Shown in pieces: positions 8,446-17,763 of a stretch of 64,000 nucleotides of DNA. Every line of letters starts with the position of its first letter. Position 1 is the first letter of the stretch. The stretch covers positions 62,001 through 126,000 of the forward strand of contig NZ_CAUI01000010.1 in assembly GCF_000350165.1 (NCBI RefSeq), written 5' to 3'. The position numbers and the translations under genes are program-made. The DNA is from Halanaerobium saccharolyticum subsp. saccharolyticum DSM 6643. GTDB lineage: Bacteria; Bacillota; Halanaerobiia; Halanaerobiales; Halanaerobiaceae. The notes under the pieces are model-generated. The model had not been told where the DNA came from. It made no database searches and saw only the letters and a list, made by a program, of their open reading frames with translations.

Positions 8446-9303
8446 ATGAAAAAAATGACACCAACCAAAAAAATAATTGGTTATATTTTAATGATAGTAG
8501 TTGCAATCTGGATATTAGCGCCGATTTATTGGCTGGTAATTTCTAGCTTATCTACCCAATCTTCATTATTAATTAAACCAATAGATTGGTTTCCTGATAA
8601 TCTGACCTTTAAAAATTATGTGAGTATATTTTCAACCCAGGCAGGATCATCTCAATCAGCTGAAATGTTTACTAAGGCTTTATATAATAGTGTATATGTT
8701 TCTTTCTTTGTTACTTTAGTAAGTTTAATATTTGGAATTCCTGCGGCTTATTCTTTTTCTCGACTTGACTTTAAAGGGAGAAGAATAGGAATGCTTACTA
8801 TGATTGCAACTAGAATGATTCCAGTTGTAAGTTTGATAATTCCAATTTATATTTTGATAAATAATATTGGACTATTAGATAAGAAAATAACTTTGGTTTT
8901 TGTATATTTATCTTTCACTTTACCATTTGTAATATATATTATGACAGGCTTTTTCCGGAGTATACCAATGGAATTAGAAGACTCTGCTAGAATAGATGGA
9001 TGTTCAAGATTAGGAGCATTAATCAGAGTTATATTACCTCTTTCTGGCCCCGGTATTGCATCAGTAGCTATATTTTCATTTCTTTTAGCATGGGATCAGT
9101 TTTTTTATGCTTTAATCTTAACAAATAGTTATGCATCTAAAACTGTTCCAGTAGCAATAACTGAGTTTACAGGTCGACATGCTGTAAACTATACTGCAAT
9201 GACTACAGGTGGTGTTTTAGCTGCAATTCCTCCCATGATTATTGTAATAATATTTCAAAGATTAATTATCAAGGGACTAACAGCTGGTTCAGTAAAGGGT
9301 TAA
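8446..9303 (+). CDS. Sugar ABC transporter permease, MalG/UgpE type
   Basis: 285 residues with six predicted transmembrane segments. The C-terminal half holds the EAA-type loop (LEDSARIDGCSRLGALIRVI), and the C-terminus ends in the usual short GLTAGSVKG tail of MalG proteins. It starts 3 bases after the upstream permease stop and ends 12 bases before the kinase gene, so it is tightly embedded in the operon. The transported sugar is unknown. The downstream kinase and SIS-domain protein suggest an amino sugar, a glycated amine or another ketose derivative. Confidence 0.93.
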   Translation: MKKMTPTKKIIGYILMIVVAIWILAPIYWLVISSLSTQSSLLIKPIDWFPDNLTFKNYVSIFSTQAGSSQSAEMFTKALYNSVYVSFFVTLVSLIFGIPAAYSFSRLDFKGRRIGMLTMIATRMIPVVSLIIPIYILINNIGLLDKKITLVFVYLSFTLPFVIYIMTGFFRSIPMELEDSARIDGCSRLGALIRVILPLSGPGIASVAIFSFLLAWDQFFYALILTNSYASKTVPVAITEFTGRHAVNYTAMTTGGVLAAIPPMIIVIIFQRLIIKGLTAGSVKG

Positions 9304-9315
9304 GGGGGTCTCAAA

Positions 9316-10434
9316 ATGTTAGAAGATTTAAAAGGGAAAATAGAAAAAATAATTGAGGAAAAAAAATATCTAGATAAAAATGCAGCAATTGGTTTTGATG
9401 GATTTGTTGATAAAATATATAGGCCAATTAGTTCACAGGAAGGTAAAACAATTAACTATTATAAAACTATAGATGATTTTGGGGACAGGATAAAACAAGC
9501 TTCTGGACTCAGCTGTGATATAGATATTGAATTAGAATCAATACAACCTGGTGGTAATACACCACTTTTTGCAAACTCTTTGGGACATTTGGGCATAAAT
9601 ACTGACTGTATTTCACCAATTGATGAATATGAAGAGATCTTTAATAAATATATGTCTAAAAACTGTAATATATATTCTATAGGTAAGCCTGCTTTAAGTT
9701 TTGTTTTAGAGTTTTTTGATGGGAAAATAATGTTAGGAGATACACATACATTCAAAGAAATTGACTATAATACAATTAAAAATAAAGTTGGAGATAAAAT
9801 ATATGAAATATTAAATAACTATGAATTGCTTTCGATGGTTAATTGGAGTCATTTTAATAATATGACATCAATTTGGAAAAAAATAATTAATTATTTAAAT
9901 CAAAATCAAGATAAATTTAATAATAAAGAACAAACTCTTTTCATTGATTTAGCTGATACTAGTTCAAGGTCAATTAAAGATATAAAAGAAATGTTAAAAA
10001 CTTTATCTGATTTTAGAGATTATTATAGAGTAATCATTGGTTTAAATGAAAATGAAGTTAGAGATTTAGGAAAAAAGATGATGACAAATAATTTCAAAGA
10101 TATTACTAATATTGGTAAGCATTTAGTTAATAGTGGATTTGTTGATGAAGTAGTAATCCATCCTGTTGCTGAAGCATATCTAGTAAAAAAATCAAATAAA
10201 GTTAAAGTGAGAGTTCCTAAAGTGGAAGCGCCTGTTTTAACTGTTGGTGGAGGAGATAATTTTAATGCGGGGTTTATTTGGGGAATATTAAATAATCTTA
10301 CTGATCAAGAATCTTTAGTATTAGGCACAGTAAATGCTAGATTATTTGTTGAAAAAGGATCAAGTCCTTCGATTGATGATCTTTATAATTATATTTCTAA
10401 AAATAAAGATTCTATAGAAGTCATAAATATATAA
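9316..10434 (+). CDS. PfkB-family carbohydrate kinase
   Basis: 372 residues of the ribokinase/PfkB fold. PGGNTPLFANSLGHLG near residue 78 is the first PfkB signature, and VGGGDNFNAGF near residue 313 is the second, carrying the catalytic aspartate and anion hole. An unusual insertion-rich middle (residues about 140-240) makes it longer than ribokinase or FrlD (about 280-310). It probably phosphorylates the sugar imported by the preceding ABC transporter. The SIS-domain gene follows 15 bases later. A kinase plus a SIS-domain protein behind a transporter resembles fructoselysine-type (frl) or N-acetylamino-sugar operons; the substrate is not determined here. RBS GGGGGTCTC precedes the ATG. Confidence 0.85.
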   Translation: MLEDLKGKIEKIIEEKKYLDKNAAIGFDGFVDKIYRPISSQEGKTINYYKTIDDFGDRIKQASGLSCDIDIELESIQPGGNTPLFANSLGHLGINTDCISPIDEYEEIFNKYMSKNCNIYSIGKPALSFVLEFFDGKIMLGDTHTFKEIDYNTIKNKVGDKIYEILNNYELLSMVNWSHFNNMTSIWKKIINYLNQNQDKFNNKEQTLFIDLADTSSRSIKDIKEMLKTLSDFRDYYRVIIGLNENEVRDLGKKMMTNNFKDITNIGKHLVNSGFVDEVVIHPVAEAYLVKKSNKVKVRVPKVEAPVLTVGGGDNFNAGFIWGILNNLTDQESLVLGTVNARLFVEKGSSPSIDDLYNYISKNKDSIEVINI

Positions 10435-10449
10435 ATATGAGGTGGTAAA

Positions 10450-11502
10450 ATGTCTGATCCGATGATTAAAGATATAAAAAGTCAACCAGAATTTTTGAAT
10501 ATGATTTTGACTAATTATTTTGAAGATACAAAGTATAAAAAAAGATTAAAAGAGGTAATTAATTATATTGAGGATAATGATAATCCAATTCTTTTTGCAG
10601 GAATGGGTAGTTCAAATTATTCTGCAATATCAGCAATTAACATCTTATCTAACAAAGGATATCTTTGTCTAAATCCAAATATAGATGAGTTCATACATTA
10701 TCAGATGAATTCTATAAATGAAAATGTTACTGTAATAGCTATTTCTCAATCTGGAAAAAGTGCAGAAACAAAGAAACTATTAGAAAAATTATCTGATAAT
10801 ACTACTATCATTGCAATTACAAATTATGAGGATAGCCCAATCGCTCAAATGTCTGATTTTGTATTACCTATATTTGCAGGCAAAGAAGCTACTATCTCTA
10901 CTAAAACTTATGTGAATAGTAATTATCTGCTCAATATAATCGCTCATTTAGTTGATAATAATAAAGGTTTAGATATAAAAAAACAGTCAGATGATATTGA
11001 AATAATAAATAATTTTATAGTGCAAGCAGAAAACACTATTCATAATCTATATAATCATCTAAAATCTAAAGATAAATGGTCGTTTATTTCAAGGGGAGAT
11101 CTTTTAAGTACAACATTTATGGGAGCTTTAATTTGTGCCGAAGGAACAGGATTGCAGCCTAAAGGTTATAGCGGTGGTTCTTTTAGACATGGCCCTTTAG
11201 AAATCACAGGCAAAAATCACGGTGCCATTGTATTTGCACATGGCGATCACACTTTTAACCTTTTAATAAAACTTACCGAAGAGATGGCCCAAAATGGGTC
11301 AAACATAATATTGTTAACAGATAAAAACTATAATAATGAAAGTGATAACATTCTTTTAAATAAAATACCAATTGTCAATAGATTATTACTCCCAACTATA
11401 TATGCAGTTGTAATACAGCTTTTCACAAGAGAAACTGCTTTAAATAGAGGAAGAATACCCGGCATGTTAAATAAAATTTCAAAAGTCACTGAAAAAGAAT
11501 AA
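10450..11502 (+). CDS. SIS domain sugar-phosphate isomerase/deglycase-like protein
   Basis: 350 residues with two SIS domains, as in the isomerase half of GlmS, AgaS or FrlB. The first has GMGSSNYSAISA and the AISQSGKSAETKKLLEKL sugar-phosphate loop near residue 100. The second has EGTGLQPKGYSGGSFRHGP near residue 235; the RHGP motif is typical of GlmS/FrlB-type enzymes. No glutaminase domain is present, so it is not a GlmS. It probably acts on the phosphorylated product of the upstream kinase (isomerisation, deamination or deglycation). It is the last gene of the operon and is followed by a strong terminator at 11554. Confidence 0.87.
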   Translation: MSDPMIKDIKSQPEFLNMILTNYFEDTKYKKRLKEVINYIEDNDNPILFAGMGSSNYSAISAINILSNKGYLCLNPNIDEFIHYQMNSINENVTVIAISQSGKSAETKKLLEKLSDNTTIIAITNYEDSPIAQMSDFVLPIFAGKEATISTKTYVNSNYLLNIIAHLVDNNKGLDIKKQSDDIEIINNFIVQAENTIHNLYNHLKSKDKWSFISRGDLLSTTFMGALICAEGTGLQPKGYSGGSFRHGPLEITGKNHGAIVFAHGDHTFNLLIKLTEEMAQNGSNIILLTDKNYNNESDNILLNKIPIVNRLLLPTIYAVVIQLFTRETALNRGRIPGMLNKISKVTEKE

Positions 11503-11553
11503 AATATATTTGTCCTAACTAGTTCTTGAAATATTTTTCAAAATAACACAGAA

Positions 11554-11580
11554 GACTCGCCTCCCGGCGGGTCTTTTTTT
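11554..11580 (+). terminator. Rho-independent terminator of the sugar operon
   Basis: An 8-base stem (GACTCGCC with GGCGGGTC, one T-G pair), a 4-base loop, then TTTTTTT. The stem and the next ~30 bases (GGG...CCC and TTAATATTCAATG) closely match the DNA immediately 3' of the tRNA-Ser gene at 51.1 kb, so this terminator may derive from a tRNA 3' flank. Confidence 0.88.
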
Positions 11581-11762
11581 ATGGGTTTTAGCCCTTAATA
11601 TTCAATGTTAGTTGACCTTTATAATTTTTATAATTATTATCTAGAAATGGTTAAAAATCTGCAATATTTTTGACAAATTTTTTTCATGTTAAGATAAGGA
11701 CTATTTGTGAGTAAATAAGATTTAATTAGGGATTGAAGTCTTTAATCATGTTTGAAGTTATT

Positions 11763-11789
11763 TAAGTTTTGCAAACTTGAGTACGATAA
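11763..11789 (+). promoter_or_regulatory. Sigma-28 (FliA/SigD)-like promoter of the chemoreceptor
   Basis: TAAGTTTT, 11 bases, TACGATAA; the consensus is TAAAGTTT-N11-GCCGATAA. It lies 60 bases upstream of a chemoreceptor gene, the kind of gene this sigma factor usually serves. The rest of the gap 11581-11848 holds only AT-rich DNA with no ORF. Confidence 0.6.
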
Positions 11790-11848
11790 TATAGTTAGAG
11801 AGATTAAATAAAATCATCATCAGCAAAAAAGGAGTGTAATAAAAAAGC

Positions 11849-13870
11849 ATGAAATTATTAAAATTTAAGTCGATTAGAGCAAAATTTTTAATACCGACAC
11901 TTATAGTACTTATAGCAGGGATGGCAGCAATAGGATATATAGGTTATGATACTCAAAGAGACTATATCATGGAGCAGACTGAAGAAACAGCAACCTCAAA
12001 GATGGAAGAAATTAAAACCATAATAGATGATAGAAAAGAAAATGCTCAGCTTACTGAAGAGGCAATTGATAAATATCTTATTACAATAACCAGAACAATA
12101 GATCAACATTTAACAACAGTATCTGATTCTATAATCCAGGAGGAAATAAATACTCTTATGCAGGAGTTGGATTTAGAAGAAATCCATGTAACTGATGCAA
12201 AAGGTGTTATCAGATGGTCTAGTGTTATGGAATTTATTGGGTTTGATTTTAGTGAGTCAGAACAGACAAAGCCTTTTCTAGAAGGATTGGAAAATGAAGA
12301 GTTTGAATTAGCACAAGCTCCTCAAGAGCGAGGAACAGATGGTGAATTATTTAAATATATAGGGGTTGGAAGAACAGATAAAGCGGGAATTGTCCAGATT
12401 GGTGTCCAGCCGAAAGAACTGCAGGAAATTTTGGCAAAAATTGATATCACTCGTACGGCAGAAACAGCTAAATACGGTAGAAATGGATATGTTTATATCA
12501 CAAATAAAAGTGGACAAATAATAAGTCATCCAGAAAGCAGTATGATAGGAAGCAGTATCACAGATTACAGCTGGGGAAATGAAATATTAACTCAGCAGGA
12601 GGGTAGTGATATTATTAACCTGGAAGGGGAAGAACTTCTCCAGAATTATATGCCCTATGATAACTATATAATAGTCACCGCACTTCCAACTTCTGAATAT
12701 CAATCAGCGCTGGATGCATACAGAAATAAGATATTCATTACCATCTTGTTAGCAATAATTATAGCCTCAATTATAGTCTTTATGGTAACCTCTTCTGTAG
12801 TAAATCCGCTTAAAAATGCTATAGGATTTGCAGAAGAGATAGCAAATGGTAATCTTTCGGTGGCAGAATTGAAAGTAAAGACTAAGGATGAAGTTGGGGA
12901 ACTATCCAATGCATTAAATAATATGCTCAAAAACCTAAAATCTCTTGTTGGCCAGGTAATAGATATTTCAGCTAATCTGTCAGCTTCAAGTGAAGAACTT
13001 TCAGCCTCTGGTGAAGAAGTATCAGCTTCTGCAGAACATGTTGGCACAGCAATCCAGGATGTGGCATCTGGTGCTGAAGAACAATCAGCACAGGCGCAGG
13101 AAACAAATGCTCTGCTCTATGAACTTACAGGCCAGATCAATATGGTAAGTAGTTCCTCGGAAGCAATGAACAAAAAAGCAGATGAGGTAACATATAATAT
13201 AGAAGTTGGTGATCAATCTATAGAAAATTCAGTAGCAGAGGTCAATAAACTCAAAGAAAATTCTAATAATGTATCTGATGCCATAGATTCTCTTGCAGAT
13301 TCATCACAAAGAATTGGTGAGATAGTTCAAATAATTAAAGATATATCTGCTCAGACAAACCTTCTTGCTTTAAATGCAGCTATTGAGGCAGCAAGAGCCG
13401 GAGAAGCAGGAAGAGGTTTTAGTGTTGTTGCAGATGAAATTAGAGAATTGGCAGAACAGTCAGGCGAAGCTACCGATGAAATATCAAAATTAATTGGTGG
13501 AATTCAGAAAGATGTAGAAATTTCGGTTGAAAATATGGAGCAGACAGAGCAAGCAGTAGATACAAGTGTAAATTCAATAGAAGAAAGTGGTAAGTCATTT
13601 GATGATATCAGGCAGGCTGCTTCTGTTCTGAATAATATAATAGAAAATATAGGTGAACAGACTGAAAAAATGAAAGTAAACAGTAATGAAGTGGAATCTG
13701 CAGTAAAACAGATTGCAGAAGTCAGTCAAACCGCGGCAAGTAATGCAGAAGAAGTTGCTGCAGCCAGTGAAGAACAGAGTGCTTCCACTGAAGAGATTGT
13801 AAATTCTGCTCAAAATCTTGCAGAAATGGCACAGAAACTCTCAAATGCAGTAAATGAATTCAAAATTTAA
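11849..13870 (+). CDS. Methyl-accepting chemotaxis protein with extracellular Cache-type sensor
   Basis: 673 residues. One transmembrane helix lies at about residues 13-33, then an extracytoplasmic sensor (about 35-290) with the Cache-like [19 protein letters not shown] segment, a second helix (about 294-318), a HAMP domain (to about 370) and a long signalling coiled coil. The kinase-contact tip [20 protein letters not shown] falls near residue 500. Glutamate/glutamine-rich heptads on both arms are candidate methylation sites. It is transcribed alone from a sigma-28-like promoter and followed by a weak hairpin at 13895. The ligand is unknown; the neighbouring sugar operon is only suggestive. 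Confidence 0.95.
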   Translation: MKLLKFKSIRAKFLIPTLIVLIAGMAAIGYIGYDTQRDYIMEQTEETATSKMEEIKTIIDDRKENAQLTEEAIDKYLITITRTIDQHLTTVSDSIIQEEINTLMQELDLEEIHVTDAKGVIRWSSVMEFIGFDFSESEQTKPFLEGLENEEFELAQAPQERGTDGELFKYIGVGRTDKAGIVQIGVQPKELQEILAKIDITRTAETAKYGRNGYVYITNKSGQIISHPESSMIGSSITDYSWGNEILTQQEGSDIINLEGEELLQNYMPYDNYIIVTALPTSEYQSALDAYRNKIFITILLAIIIASIIVFMVTSSVVNPLKNAIGFAEEIANGNLSVAELKVKTKDEVGELSNALNNMLKNLKSLVGQVIDISANLSASSEELSASGEEVSASAEHVGTAIQDVASGAEEQSAQAQETNALLYELTGQINMVSSSSEAMNKKADEVTYNIEVGDQSIENSVAEVNKLKENSNNVSDAIDSLADSSQRIGEIVQIIKDISAQTNLLALNAAIEAARAGEAGRGFSVVADEIRELAEQSGEATDEISKLIGGIQKDVEISVENMEQTEQAVDTSVNSIEESGKSFDDIRQAASVLNNIIENIGEQTEKMKVNSNEVESAVKQIAEVSQTAASNAEEVAAASEEQSASTEEIVNSAQNLAEMAQKLSNAVNEFKI

Positions 13871-13894
13871 ATAAAAAATAAGTATAATCGAGTA

Positions 13895-13926
13895 GGAGAA
13901 AAATAATTAATTTATTCTCCTTTCTC
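13895..13926 (+). terminator. Possible terminator after the chemoreceptor gene
   Basis: GGAGAA and TTCTCC flank an AT-rich loop, followed by TTTCTCTTA. The stem is short with a weak T-run, so confidence is moderate. Confidence 0.4.
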
Positions 13927-13969
13927 TTACAACAATCACAGTATATCGTTAGTTGCTGTGCGGTTCATT

Positions 13970-14001
13970 AAGAATTAATTACTTGAAGAATTAATTACTT
14001 G
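13970..14001. repeat. 16-base perfect tandem duplication
   Basis: AAGAATTAATTACTTG occurs twice head to tail (13970-13985 and 13986-14001). It covers the last codons of the group II intron reverse-transcriptase remnant. Probably a replication-slippage duplication in non-functional DNA. Confidence 0.8.
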
Positions 14002-14175
14002 TGCATATCTTTCCGTAAAATTAAAGTATCCAAATTTCTTTAAGAACTGGTTAGTAAAGATTTTTGCAAGTGTTGGGCTATTGGACATTATCCAGTAGCC
14101 TTTTCTTGTATTAGCATATTCCCATGCTTTAGCTTCTCTGATAACGAGTATTAGTATTCTCCGCTGAAATAGCAT
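13975..14175 (-). pseudogene. C-terminal remnant of a group II intron reverse transcriptase/maturase
   Basis: A 66-residue frame whose KAWEYANTRKGYW and SNSPTLAKIFTNQFLKKFGY segments match the C-terminal maturase end of LtrA-type group II intron proteins (consensus KAWEWANTRKGYWR, SPIL...LTN). The first residues are out of register, so an additional frameshift is likely, and the reverse-transcriptase domain is missing. Just downstream on the same strand GAACCGCACAG resembles the start of an intron domain V, but no intact hairpin can be drawn. Only a degenerate scrap of the intron remains. There is no reason to believe it is expressed. Confidence 0.72.
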
Positions 14176-14490
14176 GCATTTTAATCATAAGACATCAACA
14201 ACTCTAAATCAGAAAAAACAGAAAAAAATCAGCCAAAAATTAGGAAAAAATCAGATACGTTTTATTTAGTTAAAGAGCATTTCAATAACAGGTATTATCC
14301 CCGTTATAACGACCTTTGTAGATGATAAAATAGATTTTACAGAAAACGATAAATAAGATTTTACGGGTATTGCTAGATAATGTAAAAGTAATGATTTTCT
14401 AATGGTAAATATGTTAAATTAATCCAGTACCATAATCTGCTCTTTTAGGATATAATATTCTTCTAAATATTCTAAAAGGGGGCAGAAATA
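14176..14490. other. Gene-free gap holding the left end of the IS21 element
   Basis: No ORF. TAGATTTTAC at 14331 and AAATAAGATTTTAC at 14351 are the repeated terminal sequences of the IS21 element described next; the second matches, inverted, 18034-18047. The rest is AT-rich DNA, including short repeats of AAAAATCAG. Confidence 0.6.
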
Positions 14491-15896
14491 TTGAACAAAG
14501 AAGATGGATATAAAATGCATATGAAAATCCAGCAATTAAAAGAAATAGGATTAAATAAATCCCAGATTGCAAGAAGATTAAATATCAGCAGACCAACACT
14601 CAATAAATACTATGACTTAAATACAGAAGAATTTAAAGAAGTTCTTCAGTCAATGAGTACCAGAACTAAAAAAGCAGATAAGTATCATGATAAGATTCTA
14701 AACTGGCTAAAAGAACATCCTGATATCTCAGCTTCTCAAATCTATGACTGGATTGAAGAACAGCTTAACGGATATCCTGGTTTCACAGAAAGTACTCTTA
14801 GAAATTACATAAGAGATTTAAGAAAAGAGCATAATATACCCAAAACAAAGCATCCCAGGATCTATGAGGCAGTTGAAGATCCGCCAATGGGTCAGCAGAT
14901 GCAGGTTGATATGGGTGAAAAATGGGTCTACAAAGCAGATAAAATCACCAGAGTTAAGCTCTATCTCATTGCCTTTGTTCTCTCCCATTCTCGATACAAA
15001 TATGTAGAATGGTTTGATAGACCATTAACTACAGCTGATGTAGTAGCAGCTCACGAAAATGCATTTGAATACTTTGAAGGCATACCAGAAGAAGCTGTCT
15101 ATGATCAGGATAGTTTAATCCTGTACAGTGAAAACTATGGTGATTTAATTTACACTCACCAGTTTGCATCATATAGGCTTGAAAGAAAATTTAGAGTATA
15201 TATGTGTAGGGCGGCTGATCCTGAATCTAAAGGTCGTATTGAAAATGTTGTTGGCTATGTAAAAAATAATTTTGCAGCTCATAGAACATTTATCAATTTA
15301 GAAAAGTGGAATGAGGATTGTCTTAAGTGGCTTGAACGCCGTGCTAATGGGAAAATATATGGCACAACAAAAAAATACCAGCTCAGGTATTAACCGTCGA
15401 AAAGAAATACCTGAAGCCGGTATCCGAAAAAATTAAAAATAATTCTTCTGACTTAAGTATAACTTATCAGGTGAGAAAAGACAATACTATCCCGATAAAA
15501 GGTAACAGATATTCTGTTCCATTAGGCACCTATCAAGGACCTGAAAGCTATGTTAAAGTGCTTGAGGACAATGATAAATACTTGATATATGATTTTGAAA
15601 GTACAGCTAAACTGGCAGAACATAAAATAATAAGAACTAAAGGTAAACTCTCTAAAAATAGAGATCACGGTAGAAAGAAATCTGATAATATTGACAAACT
15701 GATAGAAAAGATAACTCTTCTCTTTCCTGATCACAAAAGAGCAGATAAATTTTTAGCAAGAATCAGAAAAGAAAAACAGCGATATATCAGGGAACAACTG
15801 CTTGTAATAGAAAAAGCTTTAGAAGATAAAGATTCTGAAACTATCACAGAAGCATTAGAATACTGTATAGGTAATAAAACTCTCCAGTGCCAGTGA
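14491..15896 (+). pseudogene. istA: IS21 transposase IstA, frameshifted
   Basis: The first frame (14491-15393, 300 residues) holds an N-terminal helix-turn-helix (GLNKSQIARRLNISRPTLNK) and the DDE core (QMQVDMGEKW for the first Asp, VYDQDSLILYS for the second, ADPESKGRIENVVGYVK for the Glu). The protein resumes in another frame as IPAQVLTVEKKYLKPV and continues to 15896 with the C-terminal Mu-type beta-barrel region. The change of frame is at a run of seven A at about 15369. Either a real -1/+1 frameshift or a homopolymer error would explain it. Start is TTG at 14491 behind AAGGGGG. Confidence 0.85.
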
Positions 15897-16552
15897 TTTT
15901 AGAGATATCATTAGTTATTACGATAAAGAAAAAATCAAGTCTAAAAATGATGATATTTTACTGGTAGCTGATAATATAGCTTTAAATGAAAAAGATAAGG
16001 CTAAACTTGCTGCTAAACCAGCAGTAAGAGATCTTGATGTCTATCAAAAGATATTTGACTCTTAAAACTGGAGGTATAAATGACAATCACAATTGAAAAT
16101 CTAAAAGATAAATTTAAAGTTTTAAAGTTAAAAAATGCCTCTGATAATATATCAGAAATCATATCTCATGCTGTTGAAAATTATTTTCCCAGCGAAAAAT
16201 TATTAGAATATGTATTAGACCAGGAGATTGAGGCACGAGAAGAAGCTCGCCTAGAAAAATATTTGAAACAAGCTGCATTCCCATAGTATAAAACTCTGGC
16301 TGAGTTTAATCTTGAAGAACAGCAGTCATTATATAAAAAACAGTTTAACCAGTTTAAAGAATTATCCTTGCTTGAGCGTGGCTAAAATAGAGTACTGCTT
16401 GGTCCTTTAGGAGCAGGCAAAACTCATCTGAGCATCGGCCTCGGCATTCATGCCATCAACGAATGCTACCAAGTAATCTTTGCAGCTATTAGTGATTTAA
16501 TCTACTGGCTTAAAATTGATGAAATGATTAGATATTATAAAACTAAACTCAA

Positions 16553-16567
16553 TAGAGTTTTAAAGAG
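16553..16567 (+). repeat. Left copy of 15-base target duplication of the IS30 element
   Basis: TAGAGTTTTAAAGAG, identical to 17749-17763 on the other side of the element. 15 bases is longer than the 2-3 bases usual for the IS30 family. Confidence 0.8.
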
Positions 16568-17748
16568 GTGAATTGCAAGTTGCAATGCACGGTTTTTTTT
16601 GATTTTTTAAAAATTACCTGTACCTTAAGTATTTCTAGATGCTGAAACTAAGTTTTTCTCTAAATAATTCGTCTGAATTTCCGTAGCCAAACATTTTTCT
16701 GGGATAAGTGTTTATAAATTCCTGAATCTTTTTTACTAGGGTTCTTTTGATCCCTTTGAAGCTTGTGCCTTTAGGTAAGAATCTTCGGATAAACCTGTTA
16801 GCTACCTCATTTGAGCCTCTCTGCCAGATGCAGTATGCATCGCAGTAATACTGACTGGTTCTTGGGATACTGCTACCTGTAAAAGATTCTTCAATTCCTT
16901 CATAATCTGCAAATTCTGCTCCATTGTCTGTAGTGATTGTTTTGAATGTCTCTCTGAAATTCACTACTCCAAATCGTCTTTCTATACGATCTAACCCCTT
17001 TACCACAGATTCTGATTTCTTGTTTGGTATTTTTTCTATGATTTCCTGTCTGGTCTGTCTTTCTGTTAAAACCAGTAAAAATGGCTCTCCTTTTTCCTTT
17101 AAACCCTCTACCAAATCCATCTCCCAGTGTCCAAATTCTTCCCTGGTATCAGCTTCTTCAGGTCTGTCCCTAATTGTCCGGCCTTCCTTACGTCTAGTAG
17201 TACTAGCACTTTCTTTAGGCCTATCTTTTTCAACTTTATAGTTACCATGTATGAGATCATCTCTATCTATATCCAAAACACCTTTATCTATATAATTATA
17301 GATTGTTTTCCAGTGTAGTTCTGTCTCATAATCATCTGATTTTTTAATATCATCTACTACTGCTGCAGGAGATCTTAATTTAAGTATTTGCTCTTTTATA
17401 AATTCTGCTAATTTATTATTATCGCCTATTTTTAAATCCGGTCCTTTAGCAGTATTCTTTTGCTCTATTTCACCCTTTTTAATTTCACGACTTACTGTAG
17501 TTCTATGACAGTTTAGTTCTTTACCTATTTCAGTATAATTTTTATCCTGTTGATTGTATAGATGTTCTATCTTTACGCGATCTTCATAACTTAGGTGTTC
17601 ACCTTTGCTTCTTTTTGTGTTACAATTACTTTGACACATATTCTGTACCCTCCTAATGTTTTTGTGGTTATTAACATTATACAAAAGGTACAGGTATGTG
17701 TCTATTTTTTTATCAAATTACCGCGTGCATTTAATTATACAATTTATT
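16568..17748 (-). mobile_element. Complete IS30-family insertion sequence (1181 bp) inside istB
   Basis: The ends are imperfect inverted repeats: AATTGCAAGTTGCAATGCACG on the left and, on the complementary strand of the right end, AATTG...AATGCACG; both then continue to ACCTGTACC. It is flanked by identical 15-base direct repeats and encodes one intact transposase on the minus strand. A deleted relative lies at 51294-51490. Confidence 0.85.
16635..17639 (-). CDS. IS30 family transposase, apparently intact
   Basis: About 334 residues. The N-terminal helix-turn-helix HLSYEDRVKIEHLYNQQ, with NCHRTTVSREIKKG, is the IS30 DNA-binding signature. The DDE catalytic domain has FGHWEMDLVEG for the first Asp, TDNGAEFADYEG for the second, and RGSNEVANRFIRRFLPKGTS for the Glu; all three acidic positions are present. 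The start at 17639 follows AGGAGGG by 8 bases; the longer frame from 17684 lacks a ribosome site. No frameshift or stop was found, so the element could be active, unlike the IS21 element around it. Confidence 0.92.
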   Translation of the reverse strand: MCQSNCNTKRSKGEHLSYEDRVKIEHLYNQQDKNYTEIGKELNCHRTTVSREIKKGEIEQKNTAKGPDLKIGDNNKLAEFIKEQILKLRSPAAVVDDIKKSDDYETELHWKTIYNYIDKGVLDIDRDDLIHGNYKVEKDRPKESASTTRRKEGRTIRDRPEEADTREEFGHWEMDLVEGLKEKGEPFLLVLTERQTRQEIIEKIPNKKSESVVKGLDRIERRFGVVNFRETFKTITTDNGAEFADYEGIEESFTGSSIPRTSQYYCDAYCIWQRGSNEVANRFIRRFLPKGTSFKGIKRTLVKKIQEFINTYPRKMFGYGNSDELFREKLSFSI

Positions 17749-17763
17749 TAGAGTTTTAAAGAG
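17749..17763 (+). repeat. Right copy of 15-base target duplication of the IS30 element
   Basis: TAGAGTTTTAAAGAG, identical to 16553-16567. The istB frame continues immediately after it. Confidence 0.8.

Noticed and set aside
12700-13047. Minus-strand ORF of 115 codons inside the chemoreceptor gene.
   Set aside because: Shadow of the highly biased, repetitive coding sequence of the receptor; no ribosome site or homology.
15360-15375. A7 run in istA as a programmed frameshift signal producing a fusion protein.
   Set aside because: IS21 elements do not normally use frameshifting within istA, no stimulatory structure was noticed, and the adjacent istB is broken, so plain decay is more likely.
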